DNA from: Rhinopithecus roxellana
Lineage: Eukaryota > Chordata > Mammalia > Primates > Cercopithecidae
DNA length: 64,000 nt
Reading direction: 5' to 3'
NCBI RefSeq assembly: GCF_007565055.1
Contig: NC_044561.1
Location: forward strand, 32,319,483 to 32,383,482
In this document: piece by piece, positions 23,096 to 33,590 of the stretch
Numbering within the stretch: the stretch's first letter is position 1
How the letters are laid out: each line of letters begins with the position of its first letter
The notes under the pieces: model-generated
What the model was told of the DNA's origin: nothing
The model's input: the letters and a program-made list of their open reading frames with translations, nothing else
Databases searched by the model: none
Position numbers and translations under genes: made by a program

Positions 23096-25639
23096 GAAAT
23101 AGAGAAAATAAAAGTACATAAAATACATATGCACATAAACAAATATAGGTACAAAATATTTAGAGTTATCAGTTCATGAGCTTTACTGGCAGTAACTAGT
23201 GTCAGGAACTATGAAAGATTTGAAATTTTAACCAATCGTAAATTAAAATGCCACAGTTGCCTGGATGCTGGAAGAAGGCAGAGTTGACTAATCTTTACTA
23301 GACTTTACTAGTCACTGGCCAGGAGGCAGAATTAAGTCCAGGTTTATATTGCTTTTTCTTGCTGCCCATTCCCCAATCCCACGGGGGTGCTGTGGAGTTG
23401 GGCTATGTGTTTCTTCCTTTGGCTGGTCCTAATTTGTATCCTAGACCTCTGATTAATGCAATTGTGAGTATAATTGTTTTCAGTGAGTTCTGTAAGTCTT
23501 TCTATTGAAATTTTGAACCCAAGATGGCTGTGGTAACCCCTGAATTTGTTAAGAGCTGGTCTGAAATAAGGGTGGTCCTGGGGACATTCAAAGGCAGCTG
23601 GTACCTGAAGTGAGAATAGTCTTGTGACTATGTTTTCAGATTGTGCAGTTTCCTCAAATCTGGGAAATTCAACTTTTTTAGGTATAGTTAAAAGAGTTTG
23701 TGTTTGTTTGATATGATAATGACAAAAAGTATGACTCCCACTTTTTTCTTTACTGACTTTTGTTGCAAATTTATTTAGAGTCATTCAGAAAGGTTACTGT
23801 ATTCCAAGAATCATACAACTCATCATACAAGACAAACCAAGATGTCAGTTATCATGCAATATTTAAGATAAATGGCAATTTGACTTTTAATTTTTTCCCT
23901 GTATAGCTGTGATCCATTTTTAAGGTGACCATGGCTTAAGGAGGCTTCACAAAGCACAGAAAAAACTGAGAGAAGAGAAATACATTGTAATAAGGTGATT
24001 TTATTTGATGTTGAGAAACAAGTTAGTCTTCTTATCTTAAAACCTTTGGTTTATAGTCATGAACACTCATGCCATAAAAATCTCCAAACCAAGAATTTGT
24101 TTCCATAATGTTTTTGTTGTCCTGACAACAGGAAGTTGACACTTCAGTTTGGCTCATGGTTTAATAATTTCCTGTAGATTGCCTGTTAGTGAAAATAACA
24201 TAAAATGCCATGTATAATTTTTACTTTTGAAATAATGTCTTTTGTGGGGTAAATTTTATTTTCCTCCAATATGAACAGCATTTTAGTCTTTCACCGGTAA
24301 ACATTAAACAAAAAGAAATTTTGGCTAAAATGATAGTGCATAATATAGCCAGAAGAAGGAAAACTTTAATATAATTTACATTTCATCACATATTAATTTA
24401 TGACAAATCATAATTTCTATGGGCCTCTGTCTTCTCTGTTTGTAAAATAGGAAAGAACATCTTACCTGCTAGAAGAAAGGGGTGATATTAAGGTCTATTT
24501 CCCTCCCAAGACTTTTTTAAAAAATAAATGCTATGAAAAGCAATAGTTAGATTTTATGGATATCCTGGGTATGAGTAACAGAGAATACAGCAGAAGTAGA
24601 ATGTGTCACAAAAAGCATATAATATAGATCTTGTTCCAGTTCTATCAGTTGTTGATTTTGTGACCATTGCAATAATTCAACCTTTCTCATTTTTTTCCCT
24701 GGTCAAGTAGAGACAGGGTTCTTTGAGACCCGAATACAATTATATACAGTCATTGTTTGAAGTAGAAAACATTCTACAAATTTCTGAATTCCATTAGTAC
24801 TTCCGATAACTTACCTGTGAAGCCATTAATCCAATTGTAACAACAATATTAATACAGATGAAATAAACAGGCAGTGGAAGGCAATTAAACTCAGAGAATG
24901 CCAATCAAGTCATATAGAAAGAAATTACTAAAACAGATTTTATGACTATATATAATTTAAGCCAAACTTATACCCAAATCTAGTCATCAATATTTATGTA
25001 GTTCCAACAGATATAATTTGCTCATGACCAAATTAACAGAGGTGAATGTTTTTATTGCCGTATATTGGTTTGGATTTATGAAGTGAAGTGTAAGATACAG
25101 TGTTTCTTAGAATTTGTGTCAATTTCAGAGTAAAGAAATGAATCTGAAGAATAACATAAGTGAGCAATTCCAAATATTAAAAAATAGAAAACAAAAATGT
25201 GATTTGGACTTTATTTAATTTCTTCTTAAGTCACTGTATTAGAAATTCTTCAAATTCTTCTGGAGAAAGGAAAAATGAGTAAACATATTTCTTATATTTA
25301 ACAGTTCTTGGACCAAATTGACAAATATTTTTGAATATCAATTCAAAACTATACGACTGCCAGCTATTGGCAATTGCATGTTGCAAAATGAGTTCAGTGG
25401 TGAAAGGAGGGTTCCAAGCCTCAAAGTTGTTGTACTAAAAGTCAGGATATGTCTGCAAAGCAAAACAAACACTACCTTGGAATAACAAACTGTCTGGTAT
25501 TCTTCACCATTTTAAAAACATATTGGGATATCAAAAACATTTAATCTGGTATCAATCGTGTCGTTTACAGTAGCTTCCGGTACATAAAACACAATGGGTG
25601 CCTATGCCAATCAAACCTCTGTATTTGCTGTTTAATATG
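23096..25639. other. Mostly unassigned DNA
   Basis: No gene. The part at 23340-23680 has an LTR-like feel (GGTCCTAATTTGTATCCTAG, GAGCTGGTCTGAAATAAGGG), but I cannot name a family. A 146-codon minus-strand open frame (23344-23784) overlaps it and has no recognisable domain. The GGGCCTCTGTCTTCTC/TGTAAAATAGG block at about 24415-24460 may be a MIR remnant. Confidence 0.4.
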
Positions 25640-25715
25640 CCAGTGATTGAAATCTTAGCACTGAGACTGGCACATAGTAAGTCTTCAAGGAATGGTAGTT
25701 ATCGCACTACTATGA
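25640..25715 (+). repeat. MIR 3' fragment
   Basis: ACTGGCACATAGTAAGTCTT followed by CAAGGAATGGTAGTTAT matches the conserved 3' part of MIR elements. Confidence 0.6.
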
Positions 25716-25953
25716 CTAAGGACCTAGTCTCAGAGAGCCTGTAGGGAAAGAGAAATGAGCAATTATCACACGATTCTGCAGCCTTTAGAGAATCCACATT
25801 TTTTTATAATCTTGCTGTAAGTTCATAGTAAAAAAGCAGGTTGTGAGAGGTAGTTCAGAATATATTGGAGAATCAATATCATCCACATTTCTACAATTTT
25901 AAAAAATCAACTTACATTCTATCATATATATCTTAGAGTTAGGAACGTGTGTT

Positions 25954-25956
<3 letters not shown>

Positions 25957-26010
<54 letters not shown>
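25957..26010. repeat. (TC)n microsatellite
   Basis: Uninterrupted TC dinucleotide run of about 27 units, ending in TTTCATATG. Length polymorphism is expected. Confidence 0.97.
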
Positions 26011-26012
<2 letters not shown>

Positions 26013-26477
26013 ATATGCATGCTTGAGTACACTGAAGTGACTGAAGCAGCAGGGAGATCTGATAATTGATCAGCATGTTTTTACTTTTTTTTTCCTAGTA
26101 ACAAACTGGTTATATTATAAATTCAATTTAAAAAGTTGATCATGTAGCTATGATAAAATGCATTCTTTCCTCTACTGGGTGTTTCACTATTATATGAAAT
26201 CAAATAAGTTGCTAGGAATGTTTATTCCTTAATAATAGAATAGGTAAGTTTTATGATGTGGAAAAATATATTTTATAGAGAAGAAACAGTTTTGATCTTC
26301 CTAAATCCTGACATTCAGCTGGAACAGGACTACAAGGAACAGCACTTACTTCTATGCAAATTGGAACTTAACTTTCATGTTGGTAACAGTCTTATTCTTC
26401 ATTTTAATAATTGAGCAAGATATTAATTCAATACTAGTACCCCTAAATATTTTGTTTCTTGAATCAATCAGAGCTGG
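26011..26477. other. Unassigned intergenic DNA
   Basis: No gene or repeat recognised between the TC microsatellite and the MLT1 LTR. Confidence 0.45.
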
Positions 26478-26731
26478 AGTATTAGTTTCCTAGGGCTACT
26501 GCAACAAAGTAGCACAAACTGGGTGACTTAAACAATAGATATTTACTGTCTCATAGTTCTGAAGGTCAGAAGTCTGAGATCAAGGTGTTGGCAGGGTTGA
26601 CTCCTGAGGGTGCTTAGGGAGAATCTATTTCTTGCCTCTTTCCTAGCTTCTGGCAATGACCAGGAATCCTTGGCATTTTTTGGCTTGTATATATATCACT
26701 CCAATCCTTTCCTCTTCTTCACATGGAGTTC

Positions 26732-27269
26732 TGTGATGGCTAATATTGAATGTCAACTTGATTGGACTGAAGAATGCAAGGTATTGTTCCTGGGTGTGTC
26801 TGTGAGGGGGTTGCCAAAGGAGATTAACACTTGAGTCAGTGGACTGGGAGAGGCAGACCCATCCTCAATTGGGTTGGCATAATCCAATCAGCTGCCAGCA
26901 GGGCCAGAACAAAAGCAGGCAGAAGAATGTGGAAGGGCTAGACTAGCTAAGTCTTCTGGCCTCCATCTTTGTCCCATGCAGGTGCTTCCTGCCCTCGAAC
27001 ATCAGACTCCATGTTCTTCGGCTTTTGGACTCTTGGACATATGCCAGTGATTTGCCAGGAGCTCTCGGGTCTTTGGCCACAGACTGAAGGCTCCACCATC
27101 GGCTTCCCTACTTTTGAGGTTTTGAGACTTGGACTAGCTTCCTGGCTCCTCAGCTTGCGGCTTGTTGTGGGACTTCACCTTGTGATCATGTGAGTCAATT
27201 ACCCTAATAAACTCCTCTTCATATATACATCTATCCTATAGTTCTGTCCCTTTAGAGAACCCTAATACA
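26732..27269 (+). repeat. HERV-L-type (MLT2A-like) 5' LTR
   Basis: Starts TGTGATGGCTAATATTGAAT and ends AACCCTAATACA. It shares GTCAACTTGATTGGA, TTTGAGTCAGTGGACTGGGA-like and TAATAAACTCC blocks (the last fits a poly(A) signal area) with the minus-strand HERV-L LTRs at 13397 and 16992. At 538 bp it is longer than those, with extra central sequence near 27045-27140. Confidence 0.82.
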
Positions 27270-28888
27270 GATATTGTTACCGGGTAGTGGGGTGCTGCTG
27301 TGAAGACACCCAGAAATGTGGAAGCAGCTTTGGAACTGGGTAACAGGCAGAGGTTGGAACAGTTTGGAGGGCTCAGAAGAAGACAGTAAGATGTAAGAAA
27401 GTTTAGAACTTTCCAGGGACTTGTTGAATGGCTTTGACCAAAATGCTGATAGTGACATCAACAGTTAAGTCCAGGATGAGGTGGGTTTAGATGGAGATGA
27501 GGAACTTGTTGAGAACTGGAATAAAGGTGACTCTTGCTATGTTTTAGCAGAGACTGGTGGCATGGTGTCCCTGCCCTAGAGATCTGTGGAATTTTGAACC
27601 TGAGAAAGATGATTTAGGGTATCTGGGAGAAGAAATTTCTAAGCAACAAGGCATTCAAGAGTTGACTTGGGTGCCATTAAAAGCATTCAGTTTTATGTAT
27701 TTACAAAGATATTGTTTAGAATTGGAACTTAAAAGGGAAGCAGATCATAAAAGTTTGGAAAATTTGCAGCCTCAAGATGCAAGACAAATGAAAAATTTAT
27801 TTTCTGAGAGAAATTCACACTGGCTGCAAAAATTTGCATAAGTAACTAGGAGTCAAATGTTAATTGCCAAGACAATGAGGAAAATATCTCCAGGGCATGT
27901 CAGAGATCTTCACTTCAGCCATTCCCATTACAGGCCTGGAGGCCTAGGAAGGAAAAACAGTTTCATAGGCCAGGCCCAGGGCCCCGCTGCTGTGTGCAGC
28001 CTAGGGACTTGGTGCCCTGTGTCCCCGCCACTACAGCTGTGGCTAAAAGGGGTGAAGGTTCAGTTGACCCATGGCTTCAGAAGGTGCAAGCCCCAAGCCT
28101 TGGCAGCTTTCATGTGATGTTGAGCCTGTGTGTGCACAGAAGTCGCAAATTGAGGTTTGGAAACCTCTGCCTAGATTTCACAGGATGTGTAGAAATGCTT
28201 GGATGTCCAGCAGACATTTGCTGCAGGGAAAGAGCCCTCATAGAGAGCCTCTGTTAGGTAAGTGTGGAAGGGAAATGTGGGGTCTAAGCACAAACACAGA
28301 GTCCCCACTGGGGCACTGCCTAGTGGAGCTGTGAGAAGAGGGCCATCATCCTCCTGACCTCAGATTGGTAGATCCACCAACAGCTCCCACTGTGTGCTTG
28401 GAAAAGTCACAGACACTCAATGACAGCCCATGAAAGCAGTTGGGTGGGAGGGGGACTGTGACCTGCAAAGCCACAGGGCCAGAGCTACCCAAGGCTGTGG
28501 GAACCCACTTCTTGCATCAACGTGACCTGGATGTGAGACATGGAGTCAGAGGAGATCATTTTGAAGCTTTGAGATGTGACTGCTTCTGTGGATTTCAGTC
28601 TTGCAAGGGGCCTATAGCCCGTTCATTTTGGCCTATTTATTCCACTTGCAATGGGTGTATTTACCCAATTCCTGTACCCCCATTGTATCTAGGAAGTAAC
28701 AAACTTGCTTTAGATTTTACAGTCTCGTAGGCAGAAGGGACTTGCCTTGCCTCAGATGAGACTTTGGACTGTGGACTTTTGAATTAATGCTGAAATGAGT
28801 TAAGACTTTGGGGGACTGCTAGGAAGGCATAATTTGTTTTGAAATGTGAGGACATGAGATTTGGGAGTGGGAGGAGCCAGGGATGAAA
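27270..28888 (+). repeat. THE1 internal region (plus strand)
   Basis: Collinear with the minus-strand THE1 interior at 2096-3623. TTTGGAACTGGGTAACAGGC lies near the 5' end, and TTTTGAATTAATGCTGAAAT and GGGAGGAGCCAGGGATGAAA lie near the 3' end. The first bases, ATTGTTACCGGGTAGTGGGG, are the primer-binding-site area. Several overlapping short open frames at 27557-28334 are interrupted and not genes. Confidence 0.83.
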
Positions 28889-29232
28889 TGATATGGTTTG
28901 GCGCTGTGTTCCTACCCAAATCTCAACTTGAATTGTAATAATTCCCTTGTGTTATGGGAGGGACGAGGTAGGAGGTAACTGAGTCATGTGGGCAAGTTTT
29001 TCTTATGCTGGTCTTGTGACAGTGAATACATCTCACAAAATCTGCTGGTTTTATAAGGGACACTCCTCTGCACATGCTCTCTCTTGCCTGCTACCATGTA
29101 AGATGTGCCTTTTTCCTCCTTTGCCTTCTGCCATGATTGTGAAACCTCCCCAGCCAAGTAAAACTGTGAATCCTTATGAATTACCCAGTCTTGGTTATAT
29201 CTTTATTAGCAGGGTGAAAATGAACTAACGTA
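28889..29232 (+). repeat. THE1 3' LTR
   Basis: Starts TGATATGGTTTGGCGCTGTG and includes the GCCTTCTGCCATGATTGTGA and ACCCAGTCTTGGTTATATC blocks of THE1. It ends at a degenerate AACTAACGTA directly before AGTTC. Confidence 0.87.
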
Positions 29233-29312
29233 AGTTCTCTCTGTGTTTATGTGTCTTCACATTGTTGTCTTTTTATAAGGATATCAGTTATATTGTATTA
29301 AGAACCTATCCT

Positions 29313-29632
29313 GGCCAGGCACGGAGGCTTACTCCTGTAATCCCAGCATTTTGGGAGGCCGAGGTGGGTAGATCACCTGGTGTCAGGAGTTTGAGACCAG
29401 CCTGGCCCACATGGTGAAACCCCGTCTCTACTAAAAATGCAAAAACTTAGCTGGGCATGGTGGTGGGCACCTGTAATCCCAGCAACTTGGGAGGCCGAGG
29501 CAGGATAATCACTTGGACCCAGGAGGCGGAGGTTGTGGTGAGCCAAGATTGCATCATTGCACTCTAACCTGGGAAACAAGAGCATGCCTTCCATGCTTCC
29601 AAGAGCAAACTCCATCTCCAAAAAAAAAAAAA
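29313..29632 (+). mobile_element. AluS-like element
   Basis: Full-length plus-strand Alu with near-perfect 13-bp target duplications AAGAACCTATCCT (29300-29312) and AAGAACCCATCCT (29633-29645). It carries an extra ~23 bp near 29582-29604 (GCATGCCTTCCATGCTTCC) flanked by repeated AAGAGCA, which looks like a small internal duplication or insertion. Confidence 0.93.
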
Positions 29633-29744
29633 AAGAACCCATCCTACTCAAGTATGACTTTATCTTAACTAGTAACCTTTGCAAGGACCCTATTTCCAAA
29701 TAAGGTCACACTCTGCATTCTGAGGTACTAGGAATTTGGTTTCT

Positions 29745-29818
29745 AATATATATAATCTTTAATATATATATATAGAATATATTATATATATGCACACATT
29801 AAATATATACATATGTGT

Positions 29819-29852
<34 letters not shown>
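29745..29852. repeat. AT-rich tract and poly(T) run
   Basis: TATA-rich repeats followed by about 33 consecutive T residues ending near 29852, inside the 5' part of the MLT1 LTR. It may be a decayed minus-strand retroposon tail, but no body remains. Confidence 0.8.
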
Positions 29853-29854
<2 letters not shown>

Positions 29855-29891
29855 CAGTGGTGAATGGAAGGGCACAATTTAACTTCTAACA

Positions 29892-31519
29892 TCTGGTGAC
29901 CTGATTGTAATCTTACTTTTATTTTTGCTTCTTCATTTTCATCTGTATTCTTATTTTATGGAAAAATAAAGGGGTGGATTTTGTCCCTATAAATGATTAA
30001 GTTCTACAGCTTAATCAGCTAGATTAAGAAGAAATAGGAAGCATAGTTTACTACTTATTCCAGGATATGTCTTCCTGGATTAGGTATCAGAATAAACAGA
30101 GTTGGGACTCAGTATGGCATGAATAATTCCTAGAAAGAAATGAAGAGAGTGCAACAGAGGCTTTGTGGGACTGTGTTAACCTAGAAACCAGAGTGGACAT
30201 GGGAGGGATAATTAAATGTTTAAGAAAGAAGGCAGAAAAGCCTCATGATAATGAGCTAGCTTTGAAAGAGTATCTTTTCCTAAATGCCGAAGTTGGAGGA
30301 AAAAAATCCGTGAGTAATTGCATTCAGTGCCTATTGAACAAATTATTGGGTTAAACTACACTGGCAAGTGAAAATTAGAGTTTAGAAAAATTCTGTAACA
30401 GGAAGGTGCATGGGTCCTAGAAGAAAAAAAAAAAAGAAGATCAAAAAAAAAAAAAAAAACTGCATAAAAGTCAGAAGATTACAAGAACATATATGAGAGA
30501 GAAACAACTTGGACAAGCTTTGCATTCGCTGGGGAAGAAGATGTGGGCAAAAGGAATTCAGACACCAGACTAGATAAGAGCCAAAGGTGAGGAACAGGGG
30601 GACATAGGTTATGGAAACCTATTGCCATTCCAGGCATGAAGTTAGAAAGACAAGACTGTTTCCATCCTGGAACCAGAAGACGAGAGCTAGCCCAGTGGGT
30701 TCATCTGTTAGAAAGGGGAGCTTGATTGATACTTGAGGGTTTGCTGGAGGTGGAGACAGGAAAGTGAAAGAAGATATGGAACCCATGCTGGTATTATAAT
30801 TTTCATTCTAGACAACTCATCACAGTCAGTGTGAATTTGGGGATTCTAGTTTGAATGAGTCCATGAGGATTCTCAAAGAGAGTGAAAACAGCCTCTCTTT
30901 TTTCCAAAAGGGGAAAAAAAGAAAGCATTCTCTCTTTTTCTCTTTCCCTCTCTCTTTAACTGTTCTCACAGTCCTTGGGCAAGCAAAACAACAATCTATT
31001 TACAATCTTCCTTCTCTCATTTATGGGACTTTGATCTTAAGGTTCTAACAGGCAGAAGTGGACTAAAATTAGTAGCTACATTTTCTATGCAGGATGTGAC
31101 AGTGGCCCTCCTTCCTCTTGATTACAGTCTTAGGTTTAATGAGAGAATAGAGTGAACCCTAAGGATGTTTAGGGTAGCTGGCCTGCAGGCTCCCACTTGG
31201 TACTGCAGTCTCCAGCTAACAGCTTTCCAGAATTCCCCAACATCCCATTGATCTCCATCTACCTGGACATAGTCTTAACCCAGAGGGCATAAACATGTGA
31301 GATGCCTTTTGGACAAGAACACTTAAAGATTGAGGATATCCAGATATCTGAATTATATTTGGTAAGTGAAAAATGCCACATACTGCCCTCTGGTTAATGG
31401 AGCATTTGAAAATTACTGAAGAACCATACAGGTAAGAAGATGCACTGCCAACAGAAAAAGAATACTGTACTGTGTCCAAATATGGACACCATAATTGTCC
31501 ATATTTTGGGGGTAAGGTG
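29892..31519. other. Unassigned DNA with A-runs
   Basis: No gene or named repeat. It contains two short poly(A) runs (about 30423-30461). A 104-codon minus-strand frame at 31216-31530 has no recognisable domain. Confidence 0.4.
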
Positions 31520-32200
31520 TGGTATTTCAATACATATATACTATATGTAATGATAAAATTGGGGTAATGGCATATCCATCACCTCAAATATTTATTATTT
31601 CTTCATGCCAGAAACATTCAAAATTCTCTCCTCTATTTGAAATTATACAATAAATTGTTAGCTATAGTCACCCTACAATGCTATTAGTCTCTATAACTTA
31701 TTCCTCCTATCTTGTTGTATTTTTTTTAATCTGTAAGCCAACTTCTTCCTATCCTTCCTTTACCCTTCCTAATCACTGGTAACCACTATTCTATTCTTTT
31801 CTTCTTTGAGATCAACGTTTGTAACTCCAACATATGAGAAAGAACATGCAGTATTCATTCTTATGTGTCTGATTTACGTAACATAAGGTCTTCTAGTTCC
31901 ATCCATGTTGCCACAAATGACAGCATTTCCTACTTTGTTGGCTGAATAGTATTCTATTGTATAAACATACCACATTTTAAAAATTAATTTATCCACTGAT
32001 GGAGGTTGATTGTATATCTTGGCTATTGTCAATAGTGCTGTAATAAGCATGGGTGTACAGATTTTTTTTTGACATACTGACTTATTTTCCTTTGTATATA
32101 TACTCAGTAGTGGGATTGCTGAATTATATGGTAGTTACATTTTAAATAGTTTTGGAAACCATACTGTTTTTCATAGTGGTTGTACTAATTTACAGATATT
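31520..32200 (-). mobile_element. L1 3' end fragment
   Basis: The plus strand is L1 antisense. It passes through the 3'UTR-like ACCTCAAATATTTATTATTT and CTATAGTCACCCTACAATGC blocks. It then enters the end of ORF2 with TATTCTATTGTATAAACATA, ATTGTCAATAGTGCTGTAAT and AGTAGTGGGATTGCTGAATT. It is 5'-truncated near 32200. Confidence 0.85.
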
Positions 32201-32739
32201 TAATATGGTGTGGCTTTCCTCCACAATAGCAACAATTCATCCATCTCATCTTACTTCTGTGGCTGATCCCTGAGTTTGGATATGTGAATAAAAGACACAC
32301 ATAAAGACCAAATGAAAAGAGAGTACCTATGTTCCAAAGGACAAATTCCTGCCGAATGTTTGGTTTATGTAATAACTGCGCTGGAGTCTCGTGTGCCCCA
32401 CAATGTAGAAGAATATGCCAACATGACAAACCAAAAAGGAAGATAAAGATTTTCTATTCATCCTTCCAGAATTCATGCTCATCCCCCATTTTCGCCTGCT
32501 CACATATTTTTAAAATTAATTCATTGATTCGTTTTGTCACTTTCACCTTTTTTCTTCAATCCTAGCTCCAATTTCCATAGACTTCCTTTGTAGTGTGTTT
32601 AATATGCATCATGTTTTGCATTAGTGCTTATGCAAAATGTGCATGCTTGGTGTGCATGAAATTTTAATCTAGATAAATGTATTGTGTTCATATATACTTC
32701 TATTAATTTCCTGCTTTTATCGCTAAAAACTATATTTTA
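32201..32739. other. Unassigned intergenic DNA
   Basis: No gene or repeat recognised with confidence. A 78-codon plus-strand frame (32329-32565) is Cys-rich at its start but matches nothing I know. Confidence 0.4.
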
Positions 32740-33590
32740 AAATTCAATCACAGTGTTTTGAGTAATGAATCCATTGTTCGTAACCACTGATTGACATTGC
32801 ATGGTGTCCATTCATCACGTTTTACCTGGTCATTCTCCCAGGTTTAGACTGCCAGGTTGCTTCCTAATTCTAGCACTGCAATAAACACCTTACAAGTATC
32901 CCCTGTGAACCCGTGTGAGACTATCTTTGAGCCACGTATCCAGCAGGAGAATTGCAGAGCAGTGCAGGCTATAACCTTTGTATCCTGCATATCTAGAGAG
33001 AAATAGATTTGCTCTCAAAAATAGCATTTTTCACTAGCAGTGCTTGAGGGCTCCTATGTGCTTGAATTTCCACCAATACATGACATTCTAGCTTCTTAAT
33101 CTTTGTTTAAAAGGTGCAAAGTAACACCTTGTTTTAATTGACATTTCTCTCATTACTAACAATCTAGTGATTTTGAGTGTGTCTTTATGTGCTGTTAACT
33201 TTTCTTCTTTTTCATGATTTTTGCTTTTTTTCTTCAGAAGCATCTTTATTCTTGTTGATTTATAGACTTGTATAATCTTTTTGTTTCTTTTTTGAATTAA
33301 ATATCTTCTGCCATTTTTTCCATCTGTTTCTTAACTTTTGTCTATGTTATGATTCATAGACTATAAATCTGCATTTTGGCATATTGAAACTTATGTTTTT
33401 TTGTCTTATATTTATGTTTTTGGTATTTTTGTTTAAGATACCATTCTACGATCCTGCTACAAAGATATTCTATTACATTTTATCTAGAAATTTTATGGTT
33501 TTTAATTGACATAGTGTACACGTGTGTGTGTGTGTGTGTGTGTGTATCATGATATATAGAAATCTAGGTTTTTCCTATTTATAGTACAAA
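32740..33590 (-). mobile_element. Diverged old L1 fragment
   Basis: The order of motifs on the plus strand follows L1 antisense ORF2 end: a TGGTGTCCATTCATC block, AGCACTGCAATAAACACCTT, TTGAATTTCCACCAATACAT, TTGACATTTCTCTCATTACT and later CATTTTATCTAGAAATTTTA. It is more diverged than the copies at 31520 and 40330, suggesting an older subfamily. Confidence 0.65.
33515..33545. repeat. (TG)n microsatellite
   Basis: About 14 TG units after ACACG, within the old L1 fragment. Confidence 0.93.

Larger units (their letters stand above)
26732..29232 (+). mobile_element. Hybrid HERV-L-LTR / THE1 element
   Basis: The 5' LTR (26732-27269) is of the HERV-L MLT2A type. The body (27270-28888) is THE1 internal sequence, and the 3' LTR (28889-29232) is THE1. 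The whole unit is bracketed by a perfect 5-bp direct repeat AGTTC (26727-26731 and 29233-29237) inside one MLT1 LTR, so it appears to have integrated as one piece. The switch between families falls at the LTR/primer-binding-site boundary. No intact coding frame is present. Confidence 0.8.
26478..29891 (-). mobile_element. MLT1 LTR split by later insertions
   Basis: MLT1 antisense sequence starts at GTATTAGTTTCCTAGGGC, stops at 26731, and resumes at 29238 with CTCTGTGTTTATGTGTCTTC. It continues on both sides of an Alu through CCAAATAAGGTCACACTCTG and ends near 29891 (GGGCACAATTTAACTTCTAACA). The flanks GCTGG (26473-26477) and TCTGG (29892-29896) differ at one base. The gap is filled by a hybrid ERVL-class element, an Alu and an AT/poly(T) tract. 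It is therefore the oldest layer here. Confidence 0.8.

Noticed and set aside
23344..23784. 146-codon minus-strand open frame
   Set aside because: There is no domain, no splice or promoter context, and the DNA looks LTR-like. I could not support a gene.
25957..26010. TC repeat as a polypyrimidine tract of a splice acceptor
   Set aside because: It is a simple dinucleotide microsatellite and there is no credible exon downstream.
27557..28730. Series of plus-strand open frames of 86-96 codons
   Set aside because: They are in THE1 interior sequence in different frames. They are repeat-derived and interrupted.
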